This document shows, piece after piece, positions 9,062-16,058 of a stretch of DNA of 64,000 bases. Every line of letters starts with the position of its first letter. Position 1 is the first letter of the stretch. The notes under the pieces are model-generated. The model was given only the letters and a program-made list of their open reading frames with translations, was not told where the DNA came from and did no database searches. Origin of the DNA: Actinomadura physcomitrii. GTDB lineage: Bacteria > Actinomycetota > Actinomycetes > Streptosporangiales > Streptosporangiaceae. The position numbers and the translations under genes are program-made. The DNA lies in assembly GCF_008923205.2 (NCBI RefSeq), contig NZ_WBMS02000007.1:1-64000 (forward strand), read 5' to 3'.

Positions 9062-9837
9062 CGCTCCTCCTGGGAGATCTGCGCACGGTTCCGGCTCTGC
9101 ACCTGGGCACGCCGGCCTTCGATCCCGTCGAAATCCGCGCGATAGGCACCGGCGATGGCCACCTCAGCGGCGAGGTCGTCCACCAGTCCGCGATTCTCGC
9201 TGTACATCCGCTTGAGGTCCTGCATGGCTTCGGCCGGAACCTCGGCGACGGAGGACGCCAACGCCAGTGCCCGCGCCAGAAGCTCGCCGTGCGGCACCAC
9301 CTCGCTCACCAGCCCGATCCGCTCGGCGCACGCCGCGTCCACCACTTCACCCGTCATCGACATCCGCCGCGCATTGGCCGCACCGACGACCCGGGGCAGC
9401 CGGGCGGTCAGGCCGCCCCCGGGCAGCACGCCGACGCGGACATGGGTGTCGGCGAACACGGCGCGCTCGGAAGCCACGAGGAAGTCGCACCCAAGCGCGA
9501 TCTCCAGACCCCCGGTGAACGCTGCGCCGTTCACCGCCCCGACCACCGGCTTGCGCATCTCACCGATCCGCACGATGCAGTTGGCGCCGCGGAACCGCTC
9601 GAAGAACGCGGCGCCCTCGGCCCCCGCCTCCTTGAGGTCCAGTCCCGCGCAGAACGCCGGATCGGCGCCGGTGACCACCACGGCCTTCACCGCGTCGTCG
9701 CCGTCCGCCTCCTCCAGAGCTCGATACAGGGCGTTGTTCAGCTCACTGCTCAGCGCATTGCGGGCACCAGGACGGTTGAGTGTGAGGATTCGCACGGCGC
9801 CAGTGTCGGCTGCGAGAATGACGGGGCCATCGCTCAT
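9058..9837 (-). CDS. Enoyl-CoA hydratase/isomerase family protein
   Basis: Crotonase-fold protein of 259 residues. ILTLNRPGARNALS, FCAGLDLKEAG and NGAAFTGGLEIALGCD are the expected motifs. RVGVLPGGGLTARLPRVVG aligns with the region where hydratases carry a catalytic Glu; here the stretch is Gly-rich. Start chosen at 9837, directly after GGAGGAAAA; a start six codons upstream would place this ribosome-binding site inside the gene. A TATACT hexamer on the minus strand at 9870-9865 could be the -10 of its own promoter, although the APH gene ends only 67 bases upstream. It overlaps the next ECH gene by four bases. Confidence 0.88.
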   Translation of the reverse strand: MSDGPVILAADTGAVRILTLNRPGARNALSSELNNALYRALEEADGDDAVKAVVVTGADPAFCAGLDLKEAGAEGAAFFERFRGANCIVRIGEMRKPVVGAVNGAAFTGGLEIALGCDFLVASERAVFADTHVRVGVLPGGGLTARLPRVVGAANARRMSMTGEVVDAACAERIGLVSEVVPHGELLARALALASSVAEVPAEAMQDLKRMYSENRGLVDDLAAEVAIAGAYRADFDGIEGRRAQVQSRNRAQISQEER

Positions 9838-9904
9838 TTTTCCTCCACGGAACATGTGAGGATCAGTATAAGGAATGCTCCGCTACTCGCTTCGTCCTGG
9901 CCCC

Positions 9905-10918
9905 TCAGCCGAGGAGTGCCTCGGCCTTGGCGAGCAGACCAGGGAGCGCCGGCACCATCCGGGCGATCGCCGGAGCGAGCTCTCCTGCACGCCGTCCGCG
10001 TTTGATCAGCAGTGCCGTCGCTCCCGCCTCCTTGTAATGGGTGAGCGCCTCGAACCAGGTGAGGTCGGGCACTTGCCGGCCGCCGGCCGCGACGTAGGCG
10101 GCGAGCAGTTCCGTGCCCGGCGGCATGCCGCTCGGCTCATCGGATGGCGCCGCCGGGTGCCTGGCCTCGTCGGTGAAGAAGGTGAACCAGGCGAGGTCGA
10201 CCCGTGGATCGCCGACCGACCAGATCTCCCAGTCGATCACCGCCTCGACCCGGCCGCGACGGCACAGCGTGTTGCCGAGCCGGTAGTCGCCGTGGTTGAT
10301 GACGGGATCGAGAGGAGCGGGAATCGTCGCGTGGAGTGCGCGGGCACACCGTTCGTACTCGTGTTGCAGATCGGGCGGGACCGTCGCGAAGGCGCGCGTC
10401 CAACGGTCGATCTCGTCCGCGAGCGTCACGACCGGTTCGGCCTCCAGCCCCGCCCCCCTCGGAGGGACCGAGTGAATCGCAGCGAGCACCGCTGCGGCGT
10501 CGAGCGCGCTGGACCGCACAGCCGCGAATCCGGCAGGATCCCGCTCTTCTTCGAGCACCGGCTCAGCGCACTCCCCCGGTACCAGCCCCATCGCGAGGAA
10601 GGGGGGCGTGTCCGGTGGCTCACCCGGGTCTTCGAACAGCACCGGAGGGACTCGGACACCGGGTCGTCCGTGCAACGCTCGCATGACCCGCGCCTGTCGC
10701 AGTACGTCCCGGTTTCGTACCGGCGAGAGCCCCGGTGGCGCGACCTTGAGCACCACTCGCTCCTCCTGCCGCCCCTCCGATCGAAGATGCGCCACGAATG
10801 TGAGGCTGGAGGCACCGCCGGTCAGTGGCGCGACTTCGGTGACCTCGGCACCAGGCGCCCACGTCTGTGCCGCCTTGGTCGCGCGTTCTCGTAATGAGAA
10901 CTCCAGTTCGTCCGTCAT
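9905..10918 (-). CDS. Aminoglycoside phosphotransferase-fold kinase (ACAD10/11 or LvaA type)
   Basis: Protein of 337 residues with the APH/choline-kinase fold. The sequence LTGGASSLTFVAHL forms the nucleotide loop region, VVLKVAPPG carries the lysine, NHGDYRLGN (HGDxxxxN) is the catalytic loop and VIDWE is the metal-binding acid. Start at 10918 overlaps the SDR stop (ATGA). Kinases of this type fused or adjacent to ACAD10/11-type dehydrogenases phosphorylate the 4-hydroxyl of 4-hydroxyacyl-CoA, as in levulinate catabolism (LvaA) and mammalian ACAD10/11. The ACAD partner lies two genes upstream in the same operon. Antibiotic resistance is improbable in this setting. Confidence 0.85.
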   Translation of the reverse strand: MTDELEFSLRERATKAAQTWAPGAEVTEVAPLTGGASSLTFVAHLRSEGRQEERVVLKVAPPGLSPVRNRDVLRQARVMRALHGRPGVRVPPVLFEDPGEPPDTPPFLAMGLVPGECAEPVLEEERDPAGFAAVRSSALDAAAVLAAIHSVPPRGAGLEAEPVVTLADEIDRWTRAFATVPPDLQHEYERCARALHATIPAPLDPVINHGDYRLGNTLCRRGRVEAVIDWEIWSVGDPRVDLAWFTFFTDEARHPAAPSDEPSGMPPGTELLAAYVAAGGRQVPDLTWFEALTHYKEAGATALLIKRGRRAGELAPAIARMVPALPGLLAKAEALLG

Positions 10919-11661
10919 CAGTAGAGACCCCCGTCCACGCGTAGCAGCGCTCCCGTGGTGAAGCTGGACGCGGGGCTGGCCAGGTAGAGGGCGCTTGTCA
11001 CGATCTCTTCTGGCCGCCCGGGACGGCCCGCCGCGCTGCGGGCGCGCTCGCGAGCCTCCGCCGGCCAGGCCTTGGAGATGTCCGTGAGGAACGGGCCCGC
11101 CGAGATCGTGTTCACCCGGACCGACGGCCCGTACTCCAAAGCGAGCACCTGAGTGAGGGCGTTCAGGGCCGCCTTGGCGCCGGCATAGGGCCCGAAACGT
11201 GGTCGCGGCATCAGCGCACCGGAGGAGGAGACGTTGATGATCGAGCCGCCATCGCCGTCGGCCATGCGCCGGCCGACCAGGGCGCCGAGCCGGAACGGGC
11301 CCTTGAAATTGACGGCCACGACCTTGTCGAACAGGTCCTCGCTGGTCTCCGCCGACGAGGGCGCCAGCGGAGACATCCCCGCGTTGTTGACCAGGATGTC
11401 GACGTGCCCGAACGTGGCGTACGCCGCCTCTACGAGGGCGTCGATCTCGTCCCACTTTCCGACGTGGCAGGCGTACGGCAGCGCGCGGCGTCCGAGCGAC
11501 TCGATCTCGGTGGCCACCTCCCGGCAGGCGTCCACCTTCCTGCTTGTGACGACGACATCAGCGCCGGCACGGGCGAACGCAAGAGCCATCTCTCGGCCGA
11601 GTCCGCGGCTGCCTCCCGTGATCAGTGCGACCTTGCCGCCCAGGTCGAAGAGATCGCTCAT
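10918..11661 (-). CDS. SDR family oxidoreductase
   Basis: Classical short-chain dehydrogenase of 247 residues. ITGGSRGLGREM is the cofactor loop, NNAGMSPLAPSS gives the NNAG motif, NVSSSGALM carries the catalytic Ser and PYAGAKAALN the YxxxK pair. The C-terminus (GALLRVDGGLY) is of the FabG-like type. It sits between an ACAD10/11-type dehydrogenase (four-base overlap upstream) and the APH kinase (overlap downstream), so the three are co-translated. It could interconvert an oxo and a hydroxy group on the acyl-CoA handled by these partners (inference). Confidence 0.9.
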   Translation of the reverse strand: MSDLFDLGGKVALITGGSRGLGREMALAFARAGADVVVTSRKVDACREVATEIESLGRRALPYACHVGKWDEIDALVEAAYATFGHVDILVNNAGMSPLAPSSAETSEDLFDKVVAVNFKGPFRLGALVGRRMADGDGGSIINVSSSGALMPRPRFGPYAGAKAALNALTQVLALEYGPSVRVNTISAGPFLTDISKAWPAEARERARSAAGRPGRPEEIVTSALYLASPASSFTTGALLRVDGGLY

Positions 11662-12974
11662 CGCACATGCTCCTTGACGCCGTGCTCCTCAAGGATCGAG
11701 GCGTAGCGCTCGCGCGCCGCCGCAAGCCTGGGCGGGATGTGCTCCGATGGGAACAGGCCCTCCGCGGGCCGGTACCGCCGCAGCATCTGCTTGGCGATCG
11801 TGGTCCGGTGCACCTCGGTCGGGCCGTCGGCGAGCGCGAGGGCCGGGACGCTCATCCACATGCCCGCCAGCGGCGTTTCGTGTGTGGTCCCCAGCGAGCC
11901 GTGCAGGTGGAGCGCTCGCTGGACGATGTCGTGGTAGACCTTCGCCATCGCGACCTTGCACATCGCGATCTGTGTGCGCGCGGCGCCGTGCGGCTGGGTG
12001 TCGATGGTCCAGGCGGTGTTGAGGACGAGCAGCCGGTACTGCTGCAGCTCGATCCACGAGTCGGCGATGAACGCCTGCACGGCCTGTTTGTCGGCGAGGC
12101 GTTCTCCCTGCGTCCGCCGGGACAGCGCGCGCTCGCACATCATGTCGAACGCGCGCCGGCATTGGCCGACCGTCCGCATCGCGTGGTGCACGCGGCCGCC
12201 GCCCAGCCGCGCCTGCGCTACCCGGAACCCCTCCCCCGGGCCTCCGAGCAGTGCGTCGGCGGGCACGCGGACATGGTCGTAGCGGATGTACGCGTGGATC
12301 CCTTCGTCCAGGTCGTCGCGCTCGGCCATCGTCGCGACGTTGCGCTTGATCTCGATGCCGGGGGTGTCCGCGGGGACGACGAACATCGACATCCGCTCGT
12401 GCGGCCGCGCATCCGGGTCGGTCACCGCCATGACGATGATGAACTCGGCGTACCGGGCGTTCGAGGTGAACCATTTCTCCCCGTCGATGACCCAGCCGTC
12501 ACCGTCCCGGTACGCCCGGCACGTGAACTCCTTGGGGTCGGCACCAGCATGCGGCTCGGTCATCGAGTACGCGGACACGATCTCCCCGTCCAGCAGGGGG
12601 CGCAGGTAGACGGCCTTCTGCTCCTCCGTTCCGAACATGGCGAGGATCTCGGCGTTGCCGGTGTCGGGCGCCGCCGTGCCGAAGACCGTCGGTGCCCAGT
12701 ACGACCGTCCGAGGATCTCGTTCATGAGGGCCAGCTTGAGCTGGCCGTACCCTTGGCCGCCCAGCTCGGGGCCGAGGTGGCAGGCCCACAACCCCTGCTC
12801 CTTGACCTGTACCTGCAGCGGACGAAGGATCGCGCGTGCCGCCGAGTCGCTTACGTCATAAGGAGCACCGCCGCTCGGGAACAGCAGGTCGAGTGGCTCG
12901 ACCTCCTCGCGGACGAAGGTGTCCATCCAGTCCAGCTTCGCCTGGAACTCGGGATCAGTGCTGAAGTCCCACAC
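11658..12974 (-). CDS. Acyl-CoA dehydrogenase, ACAD10/11 (LvaC-like) type
   Basis: 438 residues, longer than ordinary ACADs. It has the FAD/substrate motif AYSMTEPHAGADP, the EKWFTSNARYAEF region, and the family-specific segment GRVHHAMRTVGQCRRA followed by MCERALSR, which is typical of ACAD10/ACAD11 and their bacterial relatives. HGSLGTTHETPLAGM and LADGPTEVHRTTIAK lie near the C-terminus. In the characterised system the enzyme eliminates phosphate from a 4-phosphoacyl-CoA made by an APH-fold kinase and so moves the oxygen to C3. The kinase is encoded two genes downstream (9905-10918). Ordinary alpha,beta-dehydrogenation remains possible. Confidence 0.88.
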   Translation of the reverse strand: MWDFSTDPEFQAKLDWMDTFVREEVEPLDLLFPSGGAPYDVSDSAARAILRPLQVQVKEQGLWACHLGPELGGQGYGQLKLALMNEILGRSYWAPTVFGTAAPDTGNAEILAMFGTEEQKAVYLRPLLDGEIVSAYSMTEPHAGADPKEFTCRAYRDGDGWVIDGEKWFTSNARYAEFIIVMAVTDPDARPHERMSMFVVPADTPGIEIKRNVATMAERDDLDEGIHAYIRYDHVRVPADALLGGPGEGFRVAQARLGGGRVHHAMRTVGQCRRAFDMMCERALSRRTQGERLADKQAVQAFIADSWIELQQYRLLVLNTAWTIDTQPHGAARTQIAMCKVAMAKVYHDIVQRALHLHGSLGTTHETPLAGMWMSVPALALADGPTEVHRTTIAKQMLRRYRPAEGLFPSEHIPPRLAAARERYASILEEHGVKEHVR

Positions 12975-12990
12975 GGGGCCTCCTCGGAGC

Positions 12991-13443
12991 TCATCGGGGG
13001 TTGTCGGCCTCCAGCCGCCGGCGCAACCGCCTGAGGGTCTCGGTGGCCGCGGTCAGTTCGGCGGGGCTCATGTCCTCGGTAATGCGCGCGGCCCAGTCGC
13101 GGCTGCGCGCGTTGCTGCTCTCGTAGGCGCGCCGCCCGGCCTCGGTCGGGACGAGCCGGCGTGCGCGCTTGTGGTCGGGGTTGTCCACGGCCTCGATCAG
13201 TCCGCGCTCCGTGAGCGCGTCGGCGAGCCGCTGCACGGCCTGCCGTGAATGGCCGAGACTGCGGCCTATCTGGGGGACGGTGGGCGCGTGGTCCGCCCGG
13301 ACGACGGTGGTGAGCACGAGCAGCTGGGCGCCGGTCAGCCCGTCCCCGGTGCCGAGGTTCGCGGTCGCGGTGAGCAATCTGCCATGGCAGCGCAGCACCT
13401 CGTCGACGAGCTCGGCCAGCGGGTGATCGTCATCCGGGAACAT
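12991..13443 (-). CDS. MarR family transcriptional regulator
   Basis: 150 residues with the winged helix-turn-helix of MarR proteins: LVLTTVVRADHAPTVPQIGR, then SLGHSRQAVQRLADALTERG (recognition helix) and the wing DNPDHKRARRLVPTEAG. It heads the leftward operon with the ACAD10/11-type gene (16-base gap). A perfect 14-base palindrome touches its start codon, which indicates autorepression. The ligand is likely a CoA ester or phenolic/carboxylic substrate (inference). Confidence 0.88.
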   Translation of the reverse strand: MFPDDDHPLAELVDEVLRCHGRLLTATANLGTGDGLTGAQLLVLTTVVRADHAPTVPQIGRSLGHSRQAVQRLADALTERGLIEAVDNPDHKRARRLVPTEAGRRAYESSNARSRDWAARITEDMSPAELTAATETLRRLRRRLEADNPR

Positions 13444-13457
13444 GACAACATGTTGTC
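13444..13457. promoter_or_regulatory. Perfect palindrome at the MarR start (candidate MarR operator)
   Basis: GACAACATGTTGTC is a perfect 14-base inverted repeat immediately upstream of, and abutting, the MarR ATG (13443). A TTGACA on the minus strand lies about 20 bases further up (within 13470-13480). MarR proteins bind short palindromes of this size over their own promoters. Confidence 0.65.
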
Positions 13458-13576
13458 GTTATGAATATTACTTGTCAATACCGATGATCTTTCAAGCCGC
13501 CATGCGGTGCGTCTCGATCCCGGGACGGCTCGTCGAAGGCCGCCCTCGACTTCCGTTCTGGCGCGGGAGGCGCTAT

Positions 13577-13606
13577 AGATCTTATGAATATAGATTCTTC
13601 AGATCT
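13577..13606. promoter_or_regulatory. 30-base interrupted palindrome upstream of enoyl-CoA hydratase gene
   Basis: The arms AGATCT-N3-GAAT and ATTC-N3-AGATCT flank ATAG. The inner 14 bases GAATATAGATTCTT (13586-13599) are identical to a stretch upstream of the CoA-transferase gene at 18384-18397. The palindrome ends just before the GGAGG of the gene starting at 13616, so it probably overlaps the promoter or transcription start. Confidence 0.65.
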
Positions 13607-13615
13607 GGAGGACGG

Positions 13616-14389
13616 ATGGGCTTCACGACCGTGACCTACGAGGTCACCGGCCACGTCGCGACGGTCACGTTGAACCGGCCAGAGGCGATGAACAGCTTCA
13701 ACCAGGCGATGTGCGGCGAGTTCACCGACATCTGGAAGATGGTCCGGGAGGACGACGACGTCCATGTCGTCGTCCTCCGCGCGGCCGGAGACCGGGCCTT
13801 CTGCACCGGCGTCGACGTCAAGCAGGGCATCCACCGCCCCGAAAACGTCTGGACGCAGGAGGACCCGGGCGCCCAGCTGTCCCCGAAGCTCAACTACGTG
13901 TGGAAGCCCGTGGTCTGCTGCGTGCACGGGATGGCCGCGGGCGGCGCTTTCTACTGGATCAACGAGTCGGACATAGTGATCTGTTCGGAGGACGCCACGT
14001 TCTTCGACCCGCACGTGAGCTACGGGCTCACCGCGGCGCTGGAGCCGATCGGGCTCGCCCGGCGCATCCCGGTCGGCGAGGTCATGCGCATCGCACTGCT
14101 CGGCCTGGACGAGCGCATGTCCGCGAAGCGGGCGCTGGAGATCGGCCTCGTCAGCGAGGTCCTGCCGCGCGAGGAGCTCTGGGACCGGGGCGCTGAGCTC
14201 GCGCGGATCATTGCCGCAAAGCCGCCGGCGGCCGTGCAGGGAACCGTCCGGGCCGTGTGGGAATCACTCGATTCCACCCGGACGCAGGCACTGCGGACCG
14301 GACTGTCCTACACGCAGATCGGCAACCCGATCGGGCAGGCAGAGGTCGAGCGTTCGGCCGTGTCGAGGCGCGAATGGGCGCTGCGCTGA
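13616..14389 (+). CDS. Enoyl-CoA hydratase/isomerase family protein
   Basis: Crotonase-fold protein of 257 residues beginning at ATG 13616, five bases after GGAGG. An upstream in-frame extension to 13442 would run through the palindrome and was rejected. VATVTLNRPEAMNSFN, FCTGVDVKQG and HGMAAGGAFYWINESD are the recognisable motifs. The region SYGLTAALEPIGLARRIP lacks the usual catalytic Glu pattern, so the exact reaction is uncertain. It is the first gene of a rightward unit; its stop codon overlaps the start of the FadR-type regulator (TGATG). Confidence 0.87.
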   Translation: MGFTTVTYEVTGHVATVTLNRPEAMNSFNQAMCGEFTDIWKMVREDDDVHVVVLRAAGDRAFCTGVDVKQGIHRPENVWTQEDPGAQLSPKLNYVWKPVVCCVHGMAAGGAFYWINESDIVICSEDATFFDPHVSYGLTAALEPIGLARRIPVGEVMRIALLGLDERMSAKRALEIGLVSEVLPREELWDRGAELARIIAAKPPAAVQGTVRAVWESLDSTRTQALRTGLSYTQIGNPIGQAEVERSAVSRREWALR

Positions 14390-15144
14390 TGCGGCGAGGG
14401 CCCGAACTGCGGCCGAAGAAGATGGCGGATCTGGTGGCCGATCAGATCCGCAAGCAGATCGTGCGCGGCGAACTGCGGGAAGGCGACTGGCTGCCGACGG
14501 AGCCCGAACTCATCGAGCGGTTCGGGGTGTCGCGGCCGACACTGCGCGAGGCGTTCCGCCTACTGGAGGCGGACTCGCTGGTGCGGGTCCGGCGTGGACC
14601 GCCGGGCGGGGCACGGGTCAGCATCCCGGGGCCCGAGGCGGCCGCACCGATCTTCAGCCTCCTTCTGGCACTGCAGGACACGACGGTCGAGGACGTCTAC
14701 GCGGCACGGATGGTGATCGAACCACCAGCGGCACGGCTGCTGGCCGAGGCGGGGTCCGACGCCGACCACGATGCGCTGGCCGCGGAGTTGGAGAAGGTCG
14801 AGGCCGCCGTCGACGGACGGTTCGGGGCCGCAACGGTCCGATTCCATCAACGGGTCGTGGAGTTGTCGGGCAACCGCACGCTGTCGACCATGGTGACGCT
14901 GCTCGGCGAGATCATGTCGCGGCAGATCGCCACCGCCTACGACGAGACGCCGCGGCAAGGCGCGGCGCTCGAGGAGAGCAACCGGCTGGCGCTGCGTTCG
15001 TACAAGCGGCTCGTGGAACTGGTCCGCCGGCGGGACGGCGCCGGCGCTGAGCGGCACTGGGCGGAGCACATGCGCCGGGCGCAGGAGCACCTGTTCGAGG
15101 ACCCGGGCGCCGCTCGCCGCCAGGTCATCGACATACTAGACTAA
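14389..15144 (+). CDS. FadR-like GntR regulator (FCD domain)
   Basis: 251 residues from ATG 14389, overlapping the preceding stop codon; a start at 14374 is possible. The N-terminal winged helix is typical of GntR: IRKQIVRGELREGDWLPTE, then ERFGVSRPTLREAFRLLEA and VRRGPPGGARV. An all-helical FCD effector domain follows, with an Arg/His-rich ligand pocket region (FHQRVVELSGNRTL). It is a close paralogue of the regulator at 58638-59453; both end in RQ/RVID(I/V)LD. FCD domains bind metal plus a carboxylate or acyl-CoA. It shares a transcript with the ECH upstream. Confidence 0.87.
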   Translation: MRRGPELRPKKMADLVADQIRKQIVRGELREGDWLPTEPELIERFGVSRPTLREAFRLLEADSLVRVRRGPPGGARVSIPGPEAAAPIFSLLLALQDTTVEDVYAARMVIEPPAARLLAEAGSDADHDALAAELEKVEAAVDGRFGAATVRFHQRVVELSGNRTLSTMVTLLGEIMSRQIATAYDETPRQGAALEESNRLALRSYKRLVELVRRRDGAGAERHWAEHMRRAQEHLFEDPGAARRQVIDILD

Positions 15145-15152
15145 CTTAGTTA
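15142..15152. promoter_or_regulatory. TAACTTAGTTA operator-like site before SDR gene
   Basis: TAACTTAGTTA overlaps the FadR stop codon and is exactly the core of the palindrome at 7464-7481. It lies about 60 bases before the SDR start at 15213, in a short AT-rich patch (15132-15157), so the SDR probably has its own regulated promoter. Confidence 0.55.
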
Positions 15153-15212
15153 TCTTAGTGCCGCCCGGGAGCGTGCATCCCGCGAGCGTGCACGCCGGTT
15201 GAGGAGGACAGC

Positions 15213-15971
15213 ATGGAGATCAACGGCAAGAAGGCCATCGTGGTCGGCGGAGCGTCCGGCATGGGACGGGCGTCGGCCGAACTCCTCGCGCGACGCGGGG
15301 CGAAGGTGGCCATCCTGGACCGCCCGGAGTCGGAGGGCGAGAAGGTGGCCGCGCAGCTGGACGGGCCGTTCCACCCGGTCGACATCACCGACTTCGAAGC
15401 CGCCGAGACCGCGATCAACGCCGCGGTCGAGGACCTCGGCGGGGTGCACGTCAGCGTCACCACGGCGGGTGGCGGAATCGCCAAGCGGACGCTGGGCAAG
15501 GAAGGGCCGCACGACCTGGAGAGCTTCCGGGGGGTCATCGACCTGAACCTGGTCGCCACCTTCAATATCTCCCGGCTGATGGCCGCGCACATGAGCGCCA
15601 ACGAGCCGGAGGACGAGGAGCGCGGCGTGATCGTCAACACGGCGTCCATCGCCGCGTTCGAGGGGCAGATCGGTCAGGTCGCCTACACCGCCGCCAAGGC
15701 CGGAATCGCCGGCATGTGCCTCACCATGGCCCGCGACCTCGGCTCGCTCGGCATCCGGGTCCTCGCCATCGCACCGAGCCTCTTCGCGACGGGCATCACG
15801 TCCAAGATCCCGGACGACTTCGCCAAGGCGCTGACCAAGGACGCCGCGTTCCCTAAGCGGATGGGCCGCCCGGAGGAGTACGCCAAGCTGGTGCTCTCGA
15901 TCGTCGACAACCAGATGCTGAACGGGCAGTGCCTGCGGCTGGACGCCGGCCAGCGCTTCGCTCCGCGCTGA
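15213..15971 (+). CDS. SDR family 3-hydroxyacyl-CoA dehydrogenase (HSD10-like)
   Basis: 252 residues. IVVGGASGMGRASAELLA is the cofactor loop, ILDRPESEG the acid that selects NAD, and NTASIAAFEGQIGQVAYTAAK holds catalytic Ser, Tyr and Lys. AFEGQIGQVAY and MARDLGSLGIRVLAIAPSLF are characteristic of type II 3-hydroxyacyl-CoA dehydrogenases (17-beta-HSD10), which oxidise 3-hydroxyacyl-CoA, including 2-methyl-branched substrates and some hydroxysteroids. It could supply the third beta-oxidation step of the island. A ribosome-binding site (GAGGA) precedes the ATG. Confidence 0.88.
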   Translation: MEINGKKAIVVGGASGMGRASAELLARRGAKVAILDRPESEGEKVAAQLDGPFHPVDITDFEAAETAINAAVEDLGGVHVSVTTAGGGIAKRTLGKEGPHDLESFRGVIDLNLVATFNISRLMAAHMSANEPEDEERGVIVNTASIAAFEGQIGQVAYTAAKAGIAGMCLTMARDLGSLGIRVLAIAPSLFATGITSKIPDDFAKALTKDAAFPKRMGRPEEYAKLVLSIVDNQMLNGQCLRLDAGQRFAPR

Positions 15972-16017
15972 CGCTCGTCCGGTCGGCGCTTCGTGGCGTC
16001 CTCCTGATCGACTAAAC

Positions 16018-16028
16018 TGAGGATACTC
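16018..16028. promoter_or_regulatory. TGAGGATACTC motif upstream of the tandem FadR gene
   Basis: TGAGGATACTC, continuing as ATCCCC, forms an imperfect inverted repeat GAGGAT-N4-ATCCCC. The same 11 bases occur on the other strand at 30218-30228 ahead of a double-hotdog gene. A 12-of-13 match to the wider GAGGATACTCATC lies at 25549-25561. It is about 30 bases before the start codon at 16059, a promoter position. Confidence 0.5.
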
Positions 16029-16058
16029 ATCCCCGATCTGTGAGGAGCTCCCCGCCAC

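Noticed and set aside
9905..10918. Aminoglycoside resistance gene
   Set aside because: The fold is APH-like, but the operon partner is an ACAD10/11-type dehydrogenase, which points to acyl-CoA phosphorylation.
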